Assembly (NCBI RefSeq): GCF_028751035.1
Contig: NZ_CP063533.1
Span: 372,001 to 436,000 of the forward strand
From: Helicobacter winghamensis ATCC BAA-430
GTDB taxonomy: Bacteria; Campylobacterota; Campylobacteria; Campylobacterales; Helicobacteraceae
Reading direction: 5' to 3'
DNA length: 64,000 bases
Every line of letters begins with the position of its first letter. The stretch's first letter is position 1. The position numbers and the translations under genes are program-made. Positions 1 through 9,307 of the stretch are shown one piece after another. Under the pieces are notes generated by a model. That model did no database searches and was not told the origin of the DNA. It was given only the letters and a program-made list of their open reading frames with translations.

Positions 1-919
1 GTGCTTCTTGTGGAGTTTTTAGAAAAAAGTCTGCAGTTGGCTCTACGCGTTCTAGTGTTACAACAACATCAGGTTTGATTCCGTGTTTGACAAGAATAGG
101 GAAGCTTGCATCCACGCTAAAAATAGTGATTTTATCTGCGTGTTCCTTAAGCAAAGGAAGTTGTTTGTATAAAGAAGGTCCAGTGGATACAATCACCGCT
201 GTGCTTGTTGTTTTTGCGCTTTTAACAAAATTTTTTAACGATGGGGTTGTAATCATTGTAGGGAGATTTTGCAAATGGTGTTCTAATCCAATTAGTGCAT
301 CTGCAGAATCGTTGCCAACAGCGATAATATGATGTTCTAAGCTTCTTGTTAGGATTCCATTAATTTTTAAACATTCATCAGAGTAGCGTCCATAGTAACT
401 GTTGAATAAATGGAGATTATAAATGCGCGAGTAAATCCATTGCCCATCCAAAACTAAAAATTCATCAAGTTCTCCAAAAGTTGTTGTGTTTGTCCAAAAG
501 ATTAGGAATTTTCCATTAAGAATTTCCTCAGAAAAATCCGCAAAGTTTAATGCAATGTAAATTAACTCTAATTCTGGCTCAAAGACAAAAACCTTTTGGA
601 TAGATTTCTTGTGTTCATTGAGTAAAAGCCTATAAAAAACGCCATTTCCGCAACCAAAAAAGTAAAAAAATGGATGGAGTTTAAAAGGTTCAAATTCTTT
701 CATCTTATCCAATGTTTCTTCTAGTGGGCTTTTTTGATAGAGAGCAACTTTATTTTCTTTATCATAAATATTGATATTAAGGGGATCTTCGCCAATATAG
801 ACTTCGTATTTTTTATTGACTTCCAGCGTTTTTAATTGCGCAGCAAGCAAAGGATTAACTTTTAAAAGAGCTTCTATGTTTTTATCAAAACGAGGGTTTA
901 GGGATTCTTCTGTTTGCAT
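1..919 (-). CDS. maf: Motility accessory factor, Maf family (5'-truncated by window edge at its C-terminus)
   Basis: Maf proteins are implicated in adding nonulosonic acids to flagellin in Campylobacter and Helicobacter. Translating the minus strand from the ATG at 919 gives 306 residues with no stop before the window edge, so the C-terminal part is missing. The start is supported by AAGGATATATT just upstream. The family signature STGPSL lies near residue 246 and is followed by a stretch on deducing motion by hydrophobic strands (ITIFSVDASFPIL, then GIKPDVVVTLE), typical of the MAF_flag10/DUF115 core. It lies directly downstream of flaB on the same strand, separated by a terminator, which matches the H. 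pylori arrangement as I recall it (HP0114 beside flaB HP0115). The sugar it transfers cannot be read from sequence. Confidence 0.85.
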   Translation of the reverse strand, partial: MQTEESLNPRFDKNIEALLKVNPLLAAQLKTLEVNKKYEVYIGEDPLNINIYDKENKVALYQKSPLEETLDKMKEFEPFKLHPFFYFFGCGNGVFYRLLLNEHKKSIQKVFVFEPELELIYIALNFADFSEEILNGKFLIFWTNTTTFGELDEFLVLDGQWIYSRIYNLHLFNSYYGRYSDECLKINGILTRSLEHHIIAVGNDSADALIGLEHHLQNLPTMITTPSLKNFVKSAKTTSTAVIVSTGPSLYKQLPLLKEHADKITIFSVDASFPILVKHGIKPDVVVTLERVEPTADFFLKTPQEA

Positions 920-960
920 AATATATCCTTAAAATAATGCGATGGTATGGAAGTATTTTA

Positions 961-986
961 GAAAAAAAGCCCTAAAAAAGGGCTTT
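961..986 (-). terminator. Rho-independent terminator of flaB
   Basis: A perfect 8-bp stem (966-973 with 979-986, AAAGCCCT/AGGGCTTT) has a 5-nt loop. On the minus strand it is followed by a run of T. It begins 4 bases beyond the flaB stop codon and should separate flaB from maf. Confidence 0.85.
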
Positions 987-989
987 AAA

Positions 990-2567
990 TTATTGAAGAA
1001 GTTTAAGAATGTTTTGTTGCACTTGATTAGCTTGTGCCATAGCAAAGCTACCAGATTGCGCTAAGATATTTGTCTTAGAGAATGTAGCGGATTCTTCGGC
1101 AAAGTCAGTATCGCGGATTTGAGATTCTGCGGATTTCACATTAACTTGTGTAACTGTAATGTTGTTAATTGTTGCTACAAGTTGTTGTTGCACAGAACCT
1201 AAATCTGCTCTAATTTTATCTAAATGCTCTTGTGCAGATTGTGCCATATCCATAACTGCCATTGCACCCTCTAGGCTTGTAACGCCAGCCCCGATTCCAT
1301 TAGCATTAATTGCGGCAACTGCACCATTTGCATTGGCTCCAATGGCTGAAGCAATGTTAGAATCAAACTCACCATTAACACTTCTAAGATTTACCGTGTA
1401 TTGTGCAAGTCCAGTTCCTGCTTGGAAAGCTGCACCTGAGTGTAAGCCCACTTGTGAGAAGTTTGTTCCAGAAACTAGAATATCTCTAGCGTTTAAACGG
1501 ATTAGAGTTAAACGACCAACAATTGCGTGTGTTGTCCCAGAAACTCCATCAAAAGAGCCACCTGTTAGTGTTCCCCCACCTTGTGTTGCGCCATTCATTA
1601 CCGCTGAACCACTTGTAACTTGAACAGAAATTGCACGCCCATCTACACTTGTGAGTTGTAATGCTCCAGAGATACTAAGAGAAGCTTGCACGCCAGTGCG
1701 CTCTTTTTGCGCATTAATTGCGTTAATAAGCCTTCCATCATAATCATTCTTTTGGACATCATTAATATCTCCAATAGAGATTCCATTAATTACTAAGCCA
1801 CGGATTGTTCCAGAAGCAATTGGTCCAGCTCCTTGTCCCATAACACTATAAGTTGCACGCACACCTAGTGTGTCAGAGTTTTTATTGATTGCTTCTGCTA
1901 ATGCACCAATCCCTGTTCCAGCGCTTGTAGAGATTTTTACAGATTCAATGGCATAATTGTTTGTTCCATCTGTATTTAGAAATTTAAGTGTAACTTCGCC
2001 CAAGTTTGTAGCGCCAGCACTTGGAGCTAAGTCCCCACCTGTCTCATAGCGGACATGCCCAATCTTATGGGAATTTGTAGGCTGGATTGAAGCTTTAACT
2101 GTGGTGTTAGAATATGCACCAATTTGGAATTCTTTATTTGTAAAAGCACCTGATAGCATTTGCTGACCGTTGAAGCTTGTAGTGTTTGCAATGTTGTCAA
2201 GCTCTTCCATAAGGCGTAAAATGTCGCTTTGTAATGCGTTTCTGGTTGTTGTTGTTTGACCATCTTGTGCGGCTTGTGTTGCTTTTGTCTTAATGGTATC
2301 TAAGATTTTAATTTGCTCATCCATTGCTTTATCGGCAGTTTGAATGATACCAATTGCGTCATTAGCATTTCTTGTGGCTTGTCCTAGCGCGGCTGCTTGA
2401 GAGCGCAAACTATCAGCAATAGCCATACCTGAAGCATCATCCGCTGCTTTGTTGATTCTAAGCCCTGAACTTAGCTTTTCAAGTGAATTTGCCATATTGC
2501 GGTTATTCACAATTCCTGAAGTATGCGCATTTAACGCATTAACATTGGTGTATATCCTATAACTCAT
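990..2567 (-). CDS. flaB: Flagellin B
   Basis: Flagellar filament subunit of 525 residues, exported by the flagellar type III system. The N-terminal D0/D1 region (about residues 1-180) has the conserved [20 protein letters not shown] signature, and the C-terminal region (about 430-525) ends in the usual coiled segment with QQNILKLLQ. The variable central part (about 190-420) is rich in Ser, Thr, Gly and Asn, where flagellin glycosylation normally occurs. It resembles H. pylori FlaB more than FlaA ([25 protein letters not shown] and [10 protein letters not shown] stretches). A sigma-54 promoter, the usual control of flaB but not flaA, agrees. The adjacent maf gene and glycan island suggest a heavily glycosylated product (inference). 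Confidence 0.97.
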   Translation of the reverse strand: MSYRIYTNVNALNAHTSGIVNNRNMANSLEKLSSGLRINKAADDASGMAIADSLRSQAAALGQATRNANDAIGIIQTADKAMDEQIKILDTIKTKATQAAQDGQTTTTRNALQSDILRLMEELDNIANTTSFNGQQMLSGAFTNKEFQIGAYSNTTVKASIQPTNSHKIGHVRYETGGDLAPSAGATNLGEVTLKFLNTDGTNNYAIESVKISTSAGTGIGALAEAINKNSDTLGVRATYSVMGQGAGPIASGTIRGLVINGISIGDINDVQKNDYDGRLINAINAQKERTGVQASLSISGALQLTSVDGRAISVQVTSGSAVMNGATQGGGTLTGGSFDGVSGTTHAIVGRLTLIRLNARDILVSGTNFSQVGLHSGAAFQAGTGLAQYTVNLRSVNGEFDSNIASAIGANANGAVAAINANGIGAGVTSLEGAMAVMDMAQSAQEHLDKIRADLGSVQQQLVATINNITVTQVNVKSAESQIRDTDFAEESATFSKTNILAQSGSFAMAQANQVQQNILKLLQ

Positions 2568-2606
2568 TATGCATCCTTTGCAAAAATTTGAATTTGCAAA
2601 GGATAA

Positions 2607-2622
2607 AGCAAATGGTGTTCCA
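2607..2622 (-). promoter_or_regulatory. Sigma-54 (RpoN) promoter of flaB
   Basis: On the minus strand the sequence TGGAACACCATTTGCT has the invariant GG (-24, at 2621-2620) and GC (-12, at 2609-2608) with exactly 10 bases between them. It lies about 40 bases upstream of the flaB ATG, with AAGGAT just before the start codon. Confidence 0.9.
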
Positions 2623-2639
2623 CTTTTGGATTTTAGAAG

Positions 2640-3313
2640 TTATTTTTCTAAAACTAGCGTAAAATAGGTGCTTTCAAGATTGTTTGAAAGACTGGAATGT
2701 ACAGTTTTTTCTCCCCATTTTAATGTGAAGGGTGTATGTTTTAGCATTTCTGTGATGTTTTCTTGTGTTGAGCGAAACATGATTGGCTTAAAAATACTTT
2801 TGTCTTGCATTGTATAGCCAAGGGTGGAATCAGATTTGCCAAGAAGGGTCAGAAAGCAATACTTTTGGGTAACGCGTGCAAGTTCGTTTAAAAAATGGAT
2901 TGCTATTTCAAGGGGCATACAATTTAGCACACCACAACTAATTGAGAAGTCAAAAAAGTTATCTCCAAAAGGTAGAGTTGTTCCATTAGAGATTAGGAAG
3001 TTGGCGGTTAGATTTAGGCTTTTTGCTAGGGATTGTGCTTGATCTATTGCGGTTTTTGAAATATCAACTCCATAAGCTTCTATTTCAAATTCAGAGAGAA
3101 GTAAAGTTTGTCTGCCATTGCCACAGCCAAAATCTAGAGCTTTTAGGGATTTATCTGTGGGGGGGGGGCATAAATTGGCATAAATTGCTTAAAAGCAACT
3201 TGTTTTTTGATAAAGCGATTTAGGAATCTTAAAAGTTCATTGTGGGGGTAGAAAATGGAGTTTTCACCATTTATAAAGGAAGTGTCCCACTGATTTGTTG
3301 TTTGCATTGTCAT
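2640..3313 (-). CDS. SAM-dependent methyltransferase, phase-variable, currently OFF
   Basis: Class I methyltransferase, about 224 residues when in frame. Reading from the ATG at 3313 (preceded by AAAAAGG) the protein proceeds for 49 codons, enters a C10 tract (G10 on the plus strand at 3159-3168) and stops four codons later at TAA. One more C (or two fewer) restores the frame into the SAM-binding motif LDFGCGNGR, a VDIS acidic loop, and a C-terminal portion ending at 2640. The gene is therefore out of frame in this copy but otherwise intact. It is divergent from the island genes and lies beyond flaB, so a glycan or flagellin methylation role is an inference from location only. Confidence 0.85.
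3159..3168 (-). repeat. C10 (sense) contingency tract in methyltransferase
   Basis: Ten Gs on the plus strand, C10 in the coding strand, flanked on the plus strand by CTGT and CATAA. C10 puts the gene out of frame; C8 or C11 would be in frame. Confidence 0.95.
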
Positions 3314-3363
3314 CCTTTTTGCTTGAAATTATAGGGAATTATCGCTAAAGCTTGCTGATTCTT

Positions 3364-3385
3364 GCTAAAGTTTTGCTACAATTTC
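3364..3385 (+). promoter_or_regulatory. Degenerate copy of a FliA-type promoter
   Basis: The 19-mer GCTAAAGTTTTGCTACAAT at 3364-3382 is identical to that at 4757-4775, which forms part of a good sigma-28 promoter. Here the downstream element is altered to CTGCTAAAT and the spacing is two bases longer, so activity is doubtful. It precedes the radical SAM gene at 3438. Confidence 0.35.
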
Positions 3386-3437
3386 TGCTAAATTTTGTAA
3401 TGAATTTGTATTCTATGTGATCCTAAGGAAGCTTAAA

Positions 3438-4745
3438 ATGGTACCAAAGATGTTAAATGATATTTTTTTGGAAATGAAGAAAAAAGGTGAGAGTTTTTGT
3501 ATTACTAATGAAAATTTTAATAAAACTCAAAGCATAATAGAAGGTGGTTTAACTAAAGAAAGTGGCGGGGGGGGGGTAAATTACTCTAATCACTCTTTGT
3601 TACTTACGCAATCTCCATGGATAGCAAAAAATAATTTTAATGGAGAAATCCCTAAAGTTTTACCTAAAGAACAGGTAGAATTTATCTCAAAATCTTTACT
3701 TTCTAAATATAAAGCTACAAATGTCAAGCTTTACTTAACAAATCGTTGTAATTATACTTGCCCAATGTGTCCTTATCACGGAGATGGTTATTTAAATGGT
3801 AAATTTTTTGCAGATAATTCTGAGCTGAAGCAGGATATGCCCTATGAAAGAGTTGTTGAAATTGTAGATAAAGTTGTTGAGTATGGATTAAAAAGAATCC
3901 TGCTTTCAGCACCAGGAGAGGCTTTAATGCATCCTAGAATATTAGATATTATTGCGTATTGTAAATCAAAGGGGTTGTATGTTGTCTTAACAAGCAATGG
4001 GGCTTTGATGAGTGCTGATAAAGTTAAGCTTTTAAGGGAAGCTGGGCTTGATGAGGTGGATATTAGCATTGATTCAGTAACAGAAGAATCTTATAAGCAA
4101 GTAAGAAGCGCAAAAGAAGGAAATTATAAAACAGCTATTTTTGCTCCTATTCTTGCTAAAAAAAGTGGAATGCATGTTAGTGTTTCTTATGTAGAGCAAG
4201 AAGCTAATAAGGGGGAGTTTGAGAATTTATTTGAGTTTTATTCTAAAGAAGGAATTAATAATATCCGCAAGGGATTTCAATGTGATCTTTCAGAAAAGGG
4301 AATTGTCAGAAGAGGAAGAGGGTATAAGGGGGAGTATATTCACGGATTATGTATGTATTATACGGTGCTTGTTTTGGTTGATGGGACATTGATTTCTTGC
4401 TGTTCTATGGAAGGGTTTTTAAAAGAAATTAAAGATAAACTTCCTAATATTTTTAAATGCAAAAATTTTGATGAAGCTGTTGAAAAATTATATGATTTTA
4501 TGGCTAATGATGCGTATATGTATCATAAATGTAAGCAATGTGAAACTTATATCCCTAATGCGACAAATATGCGAAAAATGCAAGTTGAGAATGGATTTGT
4601 AAAAATTTCTGGCTTTACAAATGCAATCTATGTGAATGTTCCCAAACAATTAAAGGGGTTGCCTGATGATATTTTGCACTATCTCTATAAAAAACATTGG
4701 GTTACACAAATGAAAATTGATGGTTTGTTTAAAGGGGATCAATAG
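3438..4745 (+). CDS. Radical SAM/SPASM-type protein, phase-variable, ON
   Basis: Radical SAM enzyme of 435 residues. The cluster motif CX3CX2C is at C104, C108 and C111 (NRCNYTCPMC), followed by typical barrel segments (LLSAPGEALMHP, TSNGALMS, VDISIDSVTEESY). A C-terminal cysteine set (C near 304, paired Cs near 317, CX2C near 366) suggests an auxiliary SPASM-like cluster. The ATG at 3438 is chosen because AAGGAAG lies 6 bases upstream; a GTG at 3417 is also in frame. A G10 tract at residues 44-46, before the catalytic domain, is currently in frame, so any one-base slip would abolish the enzyme. The substrate is unknown; it is the first gene of the plus-strand glycan island. Confidence 0.85.
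   Translation: MVPKMLNDIFLEMKKKGESFCITNENFNKTQSIIEGGLTKESGGGGVNYSNHSLLLTQSPWIAKNNFNGEIPKVLPKEQVEFISKSLLSKYKATNVKLYLTNRCNYTCPMCPYHGDGYLNGKFFADNSELKQDMPYERVVEIVDKVVEYGLKRILLSAPGEALMHPRILDIIAYCKSKGLYVVLTSNGALMSADKVKLLREAGLDEVDISIDSVTEESYKQVRSAKEGNYKTAIFAPILAKKSGMHVSVSYVEQEANKGEFENLFEFYSKEGINNIRKGFQCDLSEKGIVRRGRGYKGEYIHGLCMYYTVLVLVDGTLISCCSMEGFLKEIKDKLPNIFKCKNFDEAVEKLYDFMANDAYMYHKCKQCETYIPNATNMRKMQVENGFVKISGFTNAIYVNVPKQLKGLPDDILHYLYKKHWVTQMKIDGLFKGDQ
3567..3576 (+). repeat. G10 contingency tract in radical SAM gene
   Basis: Ten Gs flanked by GGC and TAAATT, encoding a Gly run near residue 45. Currently in frame (ON). Confidence 0.95.
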
Positions 4746-4758
4746 TTTTACAAAAGGC

Positions 4759-4785
4759 TAAAGTTTTGCTACAATCTGCCGATAT
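4759..4785 (+). promoter_or_regulatory. FliA (sigma-28) flagellar promoter
   Basis: TAAA at 4759-4762, exactly 15 bases, then GCCGATAT at 4778-4785: a near-perfect match to the sigma-28 consensus TAAA-N15-GCCGATAA. It lies 33 bases before the ATG at 4819 and should drive the glycosyltransferase-like gene, and possibly genes after it, with late flagellar genes. Confidence 0.85.
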
Positions 4786-4818
4786 TTAATGCTTAGAAAA
4801 TATTAAAAGAGAGTAGCA

Positions 4819-6888
4819 ATGCAATTTCAAACACAAGAAATTATAGAACGCTTAAAGGTAGCACAAAATAAGCAAGAAATTAATGCAGCAATGGCTTTAA
4901 TTAGGGCATTTGGGCAAGAGTGGCAAAAGAGTTTAAGCAAAGAAGAATCTAAAGAGATTGTAGGGCTTATTAGAGAGAAAGCTTTAGAAATAATTATTAA
5001 AAAAGGCGATGTGCCAGATAGAGATTTTTTATGGGCATATGGAATCTTTAAGCATTTGGAACAACAAGTAGGCAAAGAGGCTTTAAAGGATTTGAGATTT
5101 CAGAGCTATATTGATCTTTGTGTGCCTTATGTGAAAGATTTTAATTTGTCCTATTATGAGCGTTTGTTATTTATTGATTATTCTGCTGTGGCATTGTTAT
5201 TAAGTGGAGAGATTGAGAAGGCTATTAGACTCTTTTTATCACATATTATTTATTTAAGTTTGCGTGAGAATTATATTTTGGATCTAGAGCCTTTTGTAAG
5301 AGGGATTGCCCAGTATTATTCCTTTCCAATTGAGTGGATTTTAGAGATACAAAGGGAAGCATTAAAGGCTGAAAATTATGATAGTTTAGATGAACATATT
5401 AAAAAATCAATTTTTTTGTGGAATATGCATACTTTTTGGAATGTGCAGTGTTATTATAATAACTTAAAGTGGAGAGAGAATTTTCCAGTTTGGCTTGAAG
5501 TATTAGAGCGTTTGTTAGAGCAGGGCAATTTAGATTTAGCAATGTATGTAAGCTTTTATATTTATCATAAATTTGGAAATTCTGCACAAACACAGGAAGA
5601 TTGGCAAGAATATAATGATAAAGTTGTGAAGCGTGTAGAGCCTTATTTTGTGGAGTATGGCAAGACACTTCCAAAGTGCAAGGATAAGGTTGATTCAAGC
5701 AATGGGCGTAAAATTAGAATCGCACTTTTAGAGGAAAGAATGGTGGAGAATTCTCCTTATAAAGTGGAATATTCCTTATGTAAGGCATTAATGCGAAATA
5801 AAGAATTTGCAGAGAAATATGAAATTATTGTGTATTCTATGGCATATATTCAAAAGAGTGCAGATGATATACAAATTATGCAAAGCTTTGCAGAGATTGG
5901 TTGTTCCGTCTTTAGCCCTGCATATAAAATGGTGCGGGAGTATAGTTATTATGTTCCACATTTACAAAAAGCCTTAGCAATTAGAAACTCCATTTTAAGC
6001 GAAGGGATTGATATTTTGATTTCTACAAGTTATATAGATGCGAGCAATTTTCTTTTTGCTACAAGAAGTGCTCCTAAACAAATTTTTTGGAGTCATGGAA
6101 ATGGAAGATATGATATAGTTGGGATTGATGAAAGAATGAGTCATTTTGCACAACAATCTCCTAATTTTATTTTTAAAGATTTCAAAGTGCCAATGGATGA
6201 AGAAAAGTTTTATAATCCACCTTGCGCAAAAGAAGTTATAGAGGCTGAGAGGGCAAAATATCCTATTAGTAAAGATACTGTAGTTCTTGGCGTGATAGGG
6301 CGTTTAGTGAAAGTAGATAGCGATGAATATTTAGAATGTATTGCTGAAGTTATGCAGAGATATAAAAACACAATTTTCATTGCTCCAGGAAGCGGTAATA
6401 TTCCTGTAATTAGAGAGAAAGTAGAAAAGCTTGGAATTTCAGATCGCTTCTTTATGCCTGGATTTGTAGATGCACATATTTATGGACATATTATTGATAT
6501 TTTTTGCTCGACTTTTCCTTTGGGGCAAGGGGAAAGTTGGTCTGAGTTTAAGGCAAAAGGCAAAGAAAAGAGATTGATTGGTCTTACTAATAAAGAACGC
6601 TTTTCATCAACATTTAAATTTATTTTAGAAAATCACAAACAAGAGATTTTTGAGAGATTTGGCAAAGAAGTTTTTGATGAAATGTTAGAGTGCATACCTG
6701 TTAGGGGAAATAGCTATATTGCTTTTGATACAGAGGAATATAAGGAAAAACTTTCTTTACATATTGCAACACCAAAAGATCAAGATATAAGAAAAAGGGA
6801 AGACTTTCTATATGAAGATTTATTAGATGTTAGACAAAAAGCAGGAATTCAAAAAATTATTGATATTTTTGAAGAGACGGTTGATTAG
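4819..6888 (+). CDS. Putative GT-B glycosyltransferase, OGT/HMW1C-like
   Basis: Large soluble protein of 689 residues. The N-terminal half (about 1-290) is alpha-helical, with no motif I can name. The C-terminal half has two Rossmann-like parts: a segment with [13 protein letters not shown] near residue 430, then [49 protein letters not shown] and [12 protein letters not shown]. This layout resembles GT41/HMW1C-type glycosyltransferases that modify proteins in the cytoplasm. The sigma-28 promoter immediately upstream argues that it acts on flagella, perhaps glycosylating flagellin before export (inference). Sequence alone does not fix donor or acceptor. Confidence 0.6.
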   Translation: MQFQTQEIIERLKVAQNKQEINAAMALIRAFGQEWQKSLSKEESKEIVGLIREKALEIIIKKGDVPDRDFLWAYGIFKHLEQQVGKEALKDLRFQSYIDLCVPYVKDFNLSYYERLLFIDYSAVALLLSGEIEKAIRLFLSHIIYLSLRENYILDLEPFVRGIAQYYSFPIEWILEIQREALKAENYDSLDEHIKKSIFLWNMHTFWNVQCYYNNLKWRENFPVWLEVLERLLEQGNLDLAMYVSFYIYHKFGNSAQTQEDWQEYNDKVVKRVEPYFVEYGKTLPKCKDKVDSSNGRKIRIALLEERMVENSPYKVEYSLCKALMRNKEFAEKYEIIVYSMAYIQKSADDIQIMQSFAEIGCSVFSPAYKMVREYSYYVPHLQKALAIRNSILSEGIDILISTSYIDASNFLFATRSAPKQIFWSHGNGRYDIVGIDERMSHFAQQSPNFIFKDFKVPMDEEKFYNPPCAKEVIEAERAKYPISKDTVVLGVIGRLVKVDSDEYLECIAEVMQRYKNTIFIAPGSGNIPVIREKVEKLGISDRFFMPGFVDAHIYGHIIDIFCSTFPLGQGESWSEFKAKGKEKRLIGLTNKERFSSTFKFILENHKQEIFERFGKEVFDEMLECIPVRGNSYIAFDTEEYKEKLSLHIATPKDQDIRKREDFLYEDLLDVRQKAGIQKIIDIFEETVD

Positions 6889-6916
6889 TGATAGTGTTTA
6901 ATAGCAAGGGGTTTAG

Positions 6917-7675
6917 ATGCTAGAAAAAGGTTTTTCTGAAATGTTGGATTTTGCTTTAGGGCAAATGCAATGCACGAAACAAGATAAGATTTTAGATTTT
7001 GGTTGTGGAAATGGACGATTTGTTAAGGCTATGCAAGAAAAAGGATTAAATGCCTATGGGTGTGATATTGCTCCTAAATTTAGGGGAGATTTGTTTTTAG
7101 AAAGACAAGGGGTTGATGAGAGTACAAATAAGATTTTTTACTACCATTTGGGGGAAAAACTGCCTTTTGATGATGCAACATTTCAATCTGTTTTTTCTTA
7201 TCAGGTTTTTGAGCATATCAGAGATTTGGAGTCAAGCGCAAAAGAGCTTGCTAGAGTTACAAGAAATGGAGGAATTGTTTATAGTGAGTTTGCAGCTTCA
7301 TACCCATATAAAGATTGTCATACAGGATTACCTTTTATTTATTTGATGCAAAAATCTCATTTTTCTACATTAAATAAGATTTATTGTGCATTGGTGGTTA
7401 AGCTCGGATATGTAAAAAGAGAGGATATTGCAAAAATGTGGAGATTTTCTCGTAAATACTTGTTTTTTCGTTCTTATGCTTCCATGGATTCAGTCTTTAG
7501 AAAAAATGGCTTTAAGGTATTAGATATTACTTATAAAAGAAGATTGGCAAGACTTTTATTAGATGGTGTGAGAAATTTAAAAGATCTTTACAACTATAAG
7601 AGAAGGAAGGAAGGAAGGAAGGAAGGAAGGAAGGAAGGAAGGAAGGAAGGAAGTCGCGCGTTGATTTTTTTGTAA
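6917..7675 (+). CDS. SAM-dependent methyltransferase with repeat-switched C-terminus
   Basis: Class I methyltransferase of 252 residues. Motif I (ILDFGCGNGRF) is at about residues 26-36, with later motifs SVFSYQVFEHI and ELARVTRNGGIVYSE. The last part of the gene is 13 copies of GAAG (7602-7653), encoding a Lys/Glu/Gly/Arg repeat, then seven more residues and a stop. With 14 or 11 copies the reading frame would instead run to a TAA at 7747-7749, one base before the ATG of the next gene, adding about 32 residues. With 12 copies it would stop almost at once. The catalytic domain is intact in all versions, so the repeat changes the tail and the distance to the next start codon. Substrate unknown. 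Confidence 0.8.
   Translation: MLEKGFSEMLDFALGQMQCTKQDKILDFGCGNGRFVKAMQEKGLNAYGCDIAPKFRGDLFLERQGVDESTNKIFYYHLGEKLPFDDATFQSVFSYQVFEHIRDLESSAKELARVTRNGGIVYSEFAASYPYKDCHTGLPFIYLMQKSHFSTLNKIYCALVVKLGYVKREDIAKMWRFSRKYLFFRSYASMDSVFRKNGFKVLDITYKRRLARLLLDGVRNLKDLYNYKRRKEGRKEGRKEGRKEGSRALIFL
7602..7653 (+). repeat. (GAAG)13 tetranucleotide contingency repeat
   Basis: Thirteen perfect GAAG units at the 3' end of the methyltransferase gene. Because the unit is 4 bases, each gain or loss of one changes the C-terminal frame. Confidence 0.98.
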
Positions 7676-7750
7676 AAATTTATTTGTGTTGGCATACATT
7701 TTTCTATCGCTTAGGAACAAATCGTGTTATATTACTAATAAGGGAATAAA

Positions 7751-9307
7751 ATGAAAGCTATTTTTGTGGTATTCAATGATTTAAAAGATGTAAAAAACTT
7801 TGATAATAATTTGAAATTTTATGAATATGAGTTGAATTACATAGAAAATTTTTATAGTGATCAATTTTATGCAATTTTACGTAGAAATTACCAAGATATT
7901 AAACAAAAAAAGACAATTTTATTTGGTTTAAAATATCCTTTAGAGTCTTTAGAAGACAGAAATTTTATTAAAGAGTTTATTAATTATTCAACAAAAACAC
8001 AAGCAAATTATTATTATTTTCCAAAACCAACTAATAAGGTTAATTTAAATAATTTTGCTTTGTTTGCCTTGCAAGAATCAATTACTTTAGATGTTTTTAA
8101 AATCTCTATTTTACAAAAACAAGGGGCAATTAGTATTTATCAGCACGAACGCTTACAACAAATGCTGTATAAAGAAAATTTCAAAAAAGATTCTGTATTT
8201 AAGCGTTTTTACCCAGAATCTAAGCAACTTTTTGAGCTTTCTCCTTTTTGGCAGGAATATCAAGTTGATGATACAATAAATACTTACAACTTAATACAAA
8301 GGGCGACTTATTTTTATCCAGCACCAAAGGGAATAGGAATCCAGCTTAATAATATTTGTAATTTGGAATGCACAATGTGTTGGCATTTCTCGCCTATTTA
8401 TAAAGCAATGCACGATGAAGAAACAAAAAAATTTTATGCAAGTAAGAAAGAGTTGGAAAGCTCTATTGTATATGGTATTTTAGACTATGCAGGAAAGCAT
8501 AAATGCACTGTGCATTTTAGTGCTAAGGGAGAGCCTACAATAGATAAACGCTTGCCTGATTTTATTGCTTATGCCAAAAAAGCTGGTTGTCCTGTGATTT
8601 CTCTTGTCACAAATGCAACTTTGCTGGATAAAAAATTGGCTAAAAAGCTTTTAGATAGTGGTTTAAATCGGATTTATTTTAGTGTTGATGGAGCAACTGA
8701 AGAAACTTATGAAAAAACGCGTGGAGTTAAATTAAGTTTAGTGGAGTCAAATATTTGTAACTTTTTAGAAGAGTCTAAAAATTATAACGATATTAGAGTT
8801 AGATTTAATTGCACTTTAGAGGGCGATGCGATTAATGAAGTTGATACTTTTATTGAAAAATGGAAGCCTTATGCCAATGAAATTCAATCTTTAAATTTTA
8901 CTTATGTAAATTCTTACACACAAGATGGAGGCTCTTTAAAGAAGCAAATTAATGATGCTTGTGATAATGCACGCGTGTGTAATGATCCTTGGCTTACAGA
9001 TTTGTTAATTGTTGATCCGGTGGGAAATGTTTATCCAAGTTGCGGTTGTCCTGTTTCTCAAAAAAATAGTGCGGGGGGGGGGGCATTATTAATGGGTAAT
9101 GTTTATAGGAATAGTTTAGAAGAGATTTGGGGGGGGATTAGATATAAAAATTTAAGAAAAGAGAATTTACTAAAAGAGTTTTTGGAGTTCAATCCTTGTC
9201 AAGGTTGCTCTTCTAGGAAATTAGTCTCTAGTGCAAAAGAGCAATCAAATAAGATTGATATTGGAGTTAGAAGAATGTTTATCTTTGATAAAGATGAGGA
9301 CAGATAG
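7751..9307 (+). CDS. Radical SAM/SPASM protein with extended N-terminus, phase-variable, ON
   Basis: 518 residues. The first ~190 residues form an AT-rich-encoded domain I do not recognise. The radical SAM motif is at C203, C207 and C210 (NICNLECTMCWHF), then SAKGEPTIDKRLPDF, VTNATLLDKKLA and IYFSVDGATEETYEKTRG. A C-terminal SPASM region includes CGCPVSQ and CQGCSSRK. A G11 tract (9073-9083) falls inside the SPASM region and is in frame now; slipping would remove the last ~75 residues and the final cysteines. The stop TAG overlaps the GTG start of the next gene by one base, so the two are probably co-translated. Substrate unknown. Confidence 0.85.
   Translation: MKAIFVVFNDLKDVKNFDNNLKFYEYELNYIENFYSDQFYAILRRNYQDIKQKKTILFGLKYPLESLEDRNFIKEFINYSTKTQANYYYFPKPTNKVNLNNFALFALQESITLDVFKISILQKQGAISIYQHERLQQMLYKENFKKDSVFKRFYPESKQLFELSPFWQEYQVDDTINTYNLIQRATYFYPAPKGIGIQLNNICNLECTMCWHFSPIYKAMHDEETKKFYASKKELESSIVYGILDYAGKHKCTVHFSAKGEPTIDKRLPDFIAYAKKAGCPVISLVTNATLLDKKLAKKLLDSGLNRIYFSVDGATEETYEKTRGVKLSLVESNICNFLEESKNYNDIRVRFNCTLEGDAINEVDTFIEKWKPYANEIQSLNFTYVNSYTQDGGSLKKQINDACDNARVCNDPWLTDLLIVDPVGNVYPSCGCPVSQKNSAGGGALLMGNVYRNSLEEIWGGIRYKNLRKENLLKEFLEFNPCQGCSSRKLVSSAKEQSNKIDIGVRRMFIFDKDEDR
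9073..9083 (+). repeat. G11 contingency tract in radical SAM gene
   Basis: Eleven Gs flanked by TGC and CATTATT. Currently in frame (ON). A G8 run at 9129-9136 lies nearby and is less likely to be unstable. Confidence 0.95.

Noticed and set aside
1159-1623. 154-codon plus-strand ORF inside flaB
   Set aside because: It is antisense to the well-supported flagellin gene; its Ala/Pro-rich composition is the mirror of flagellin codons.
4819-6888. Naming the sigma-28-driven gene a Maf or pseudaminic acid transferase
   Set aside because: It lacks the GPSL-type Maf block and looks more like a GT-B enzyme of the OGT/HMW1C kind.
9129-9136. G8 run in the radical SAM gene
   Set aside because: Shorter than the G10-G13 tracts and lacking their flanking context; slippage is possible but not supported. 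G7 runs at about 26831 and 40071 were left out for the same reason.
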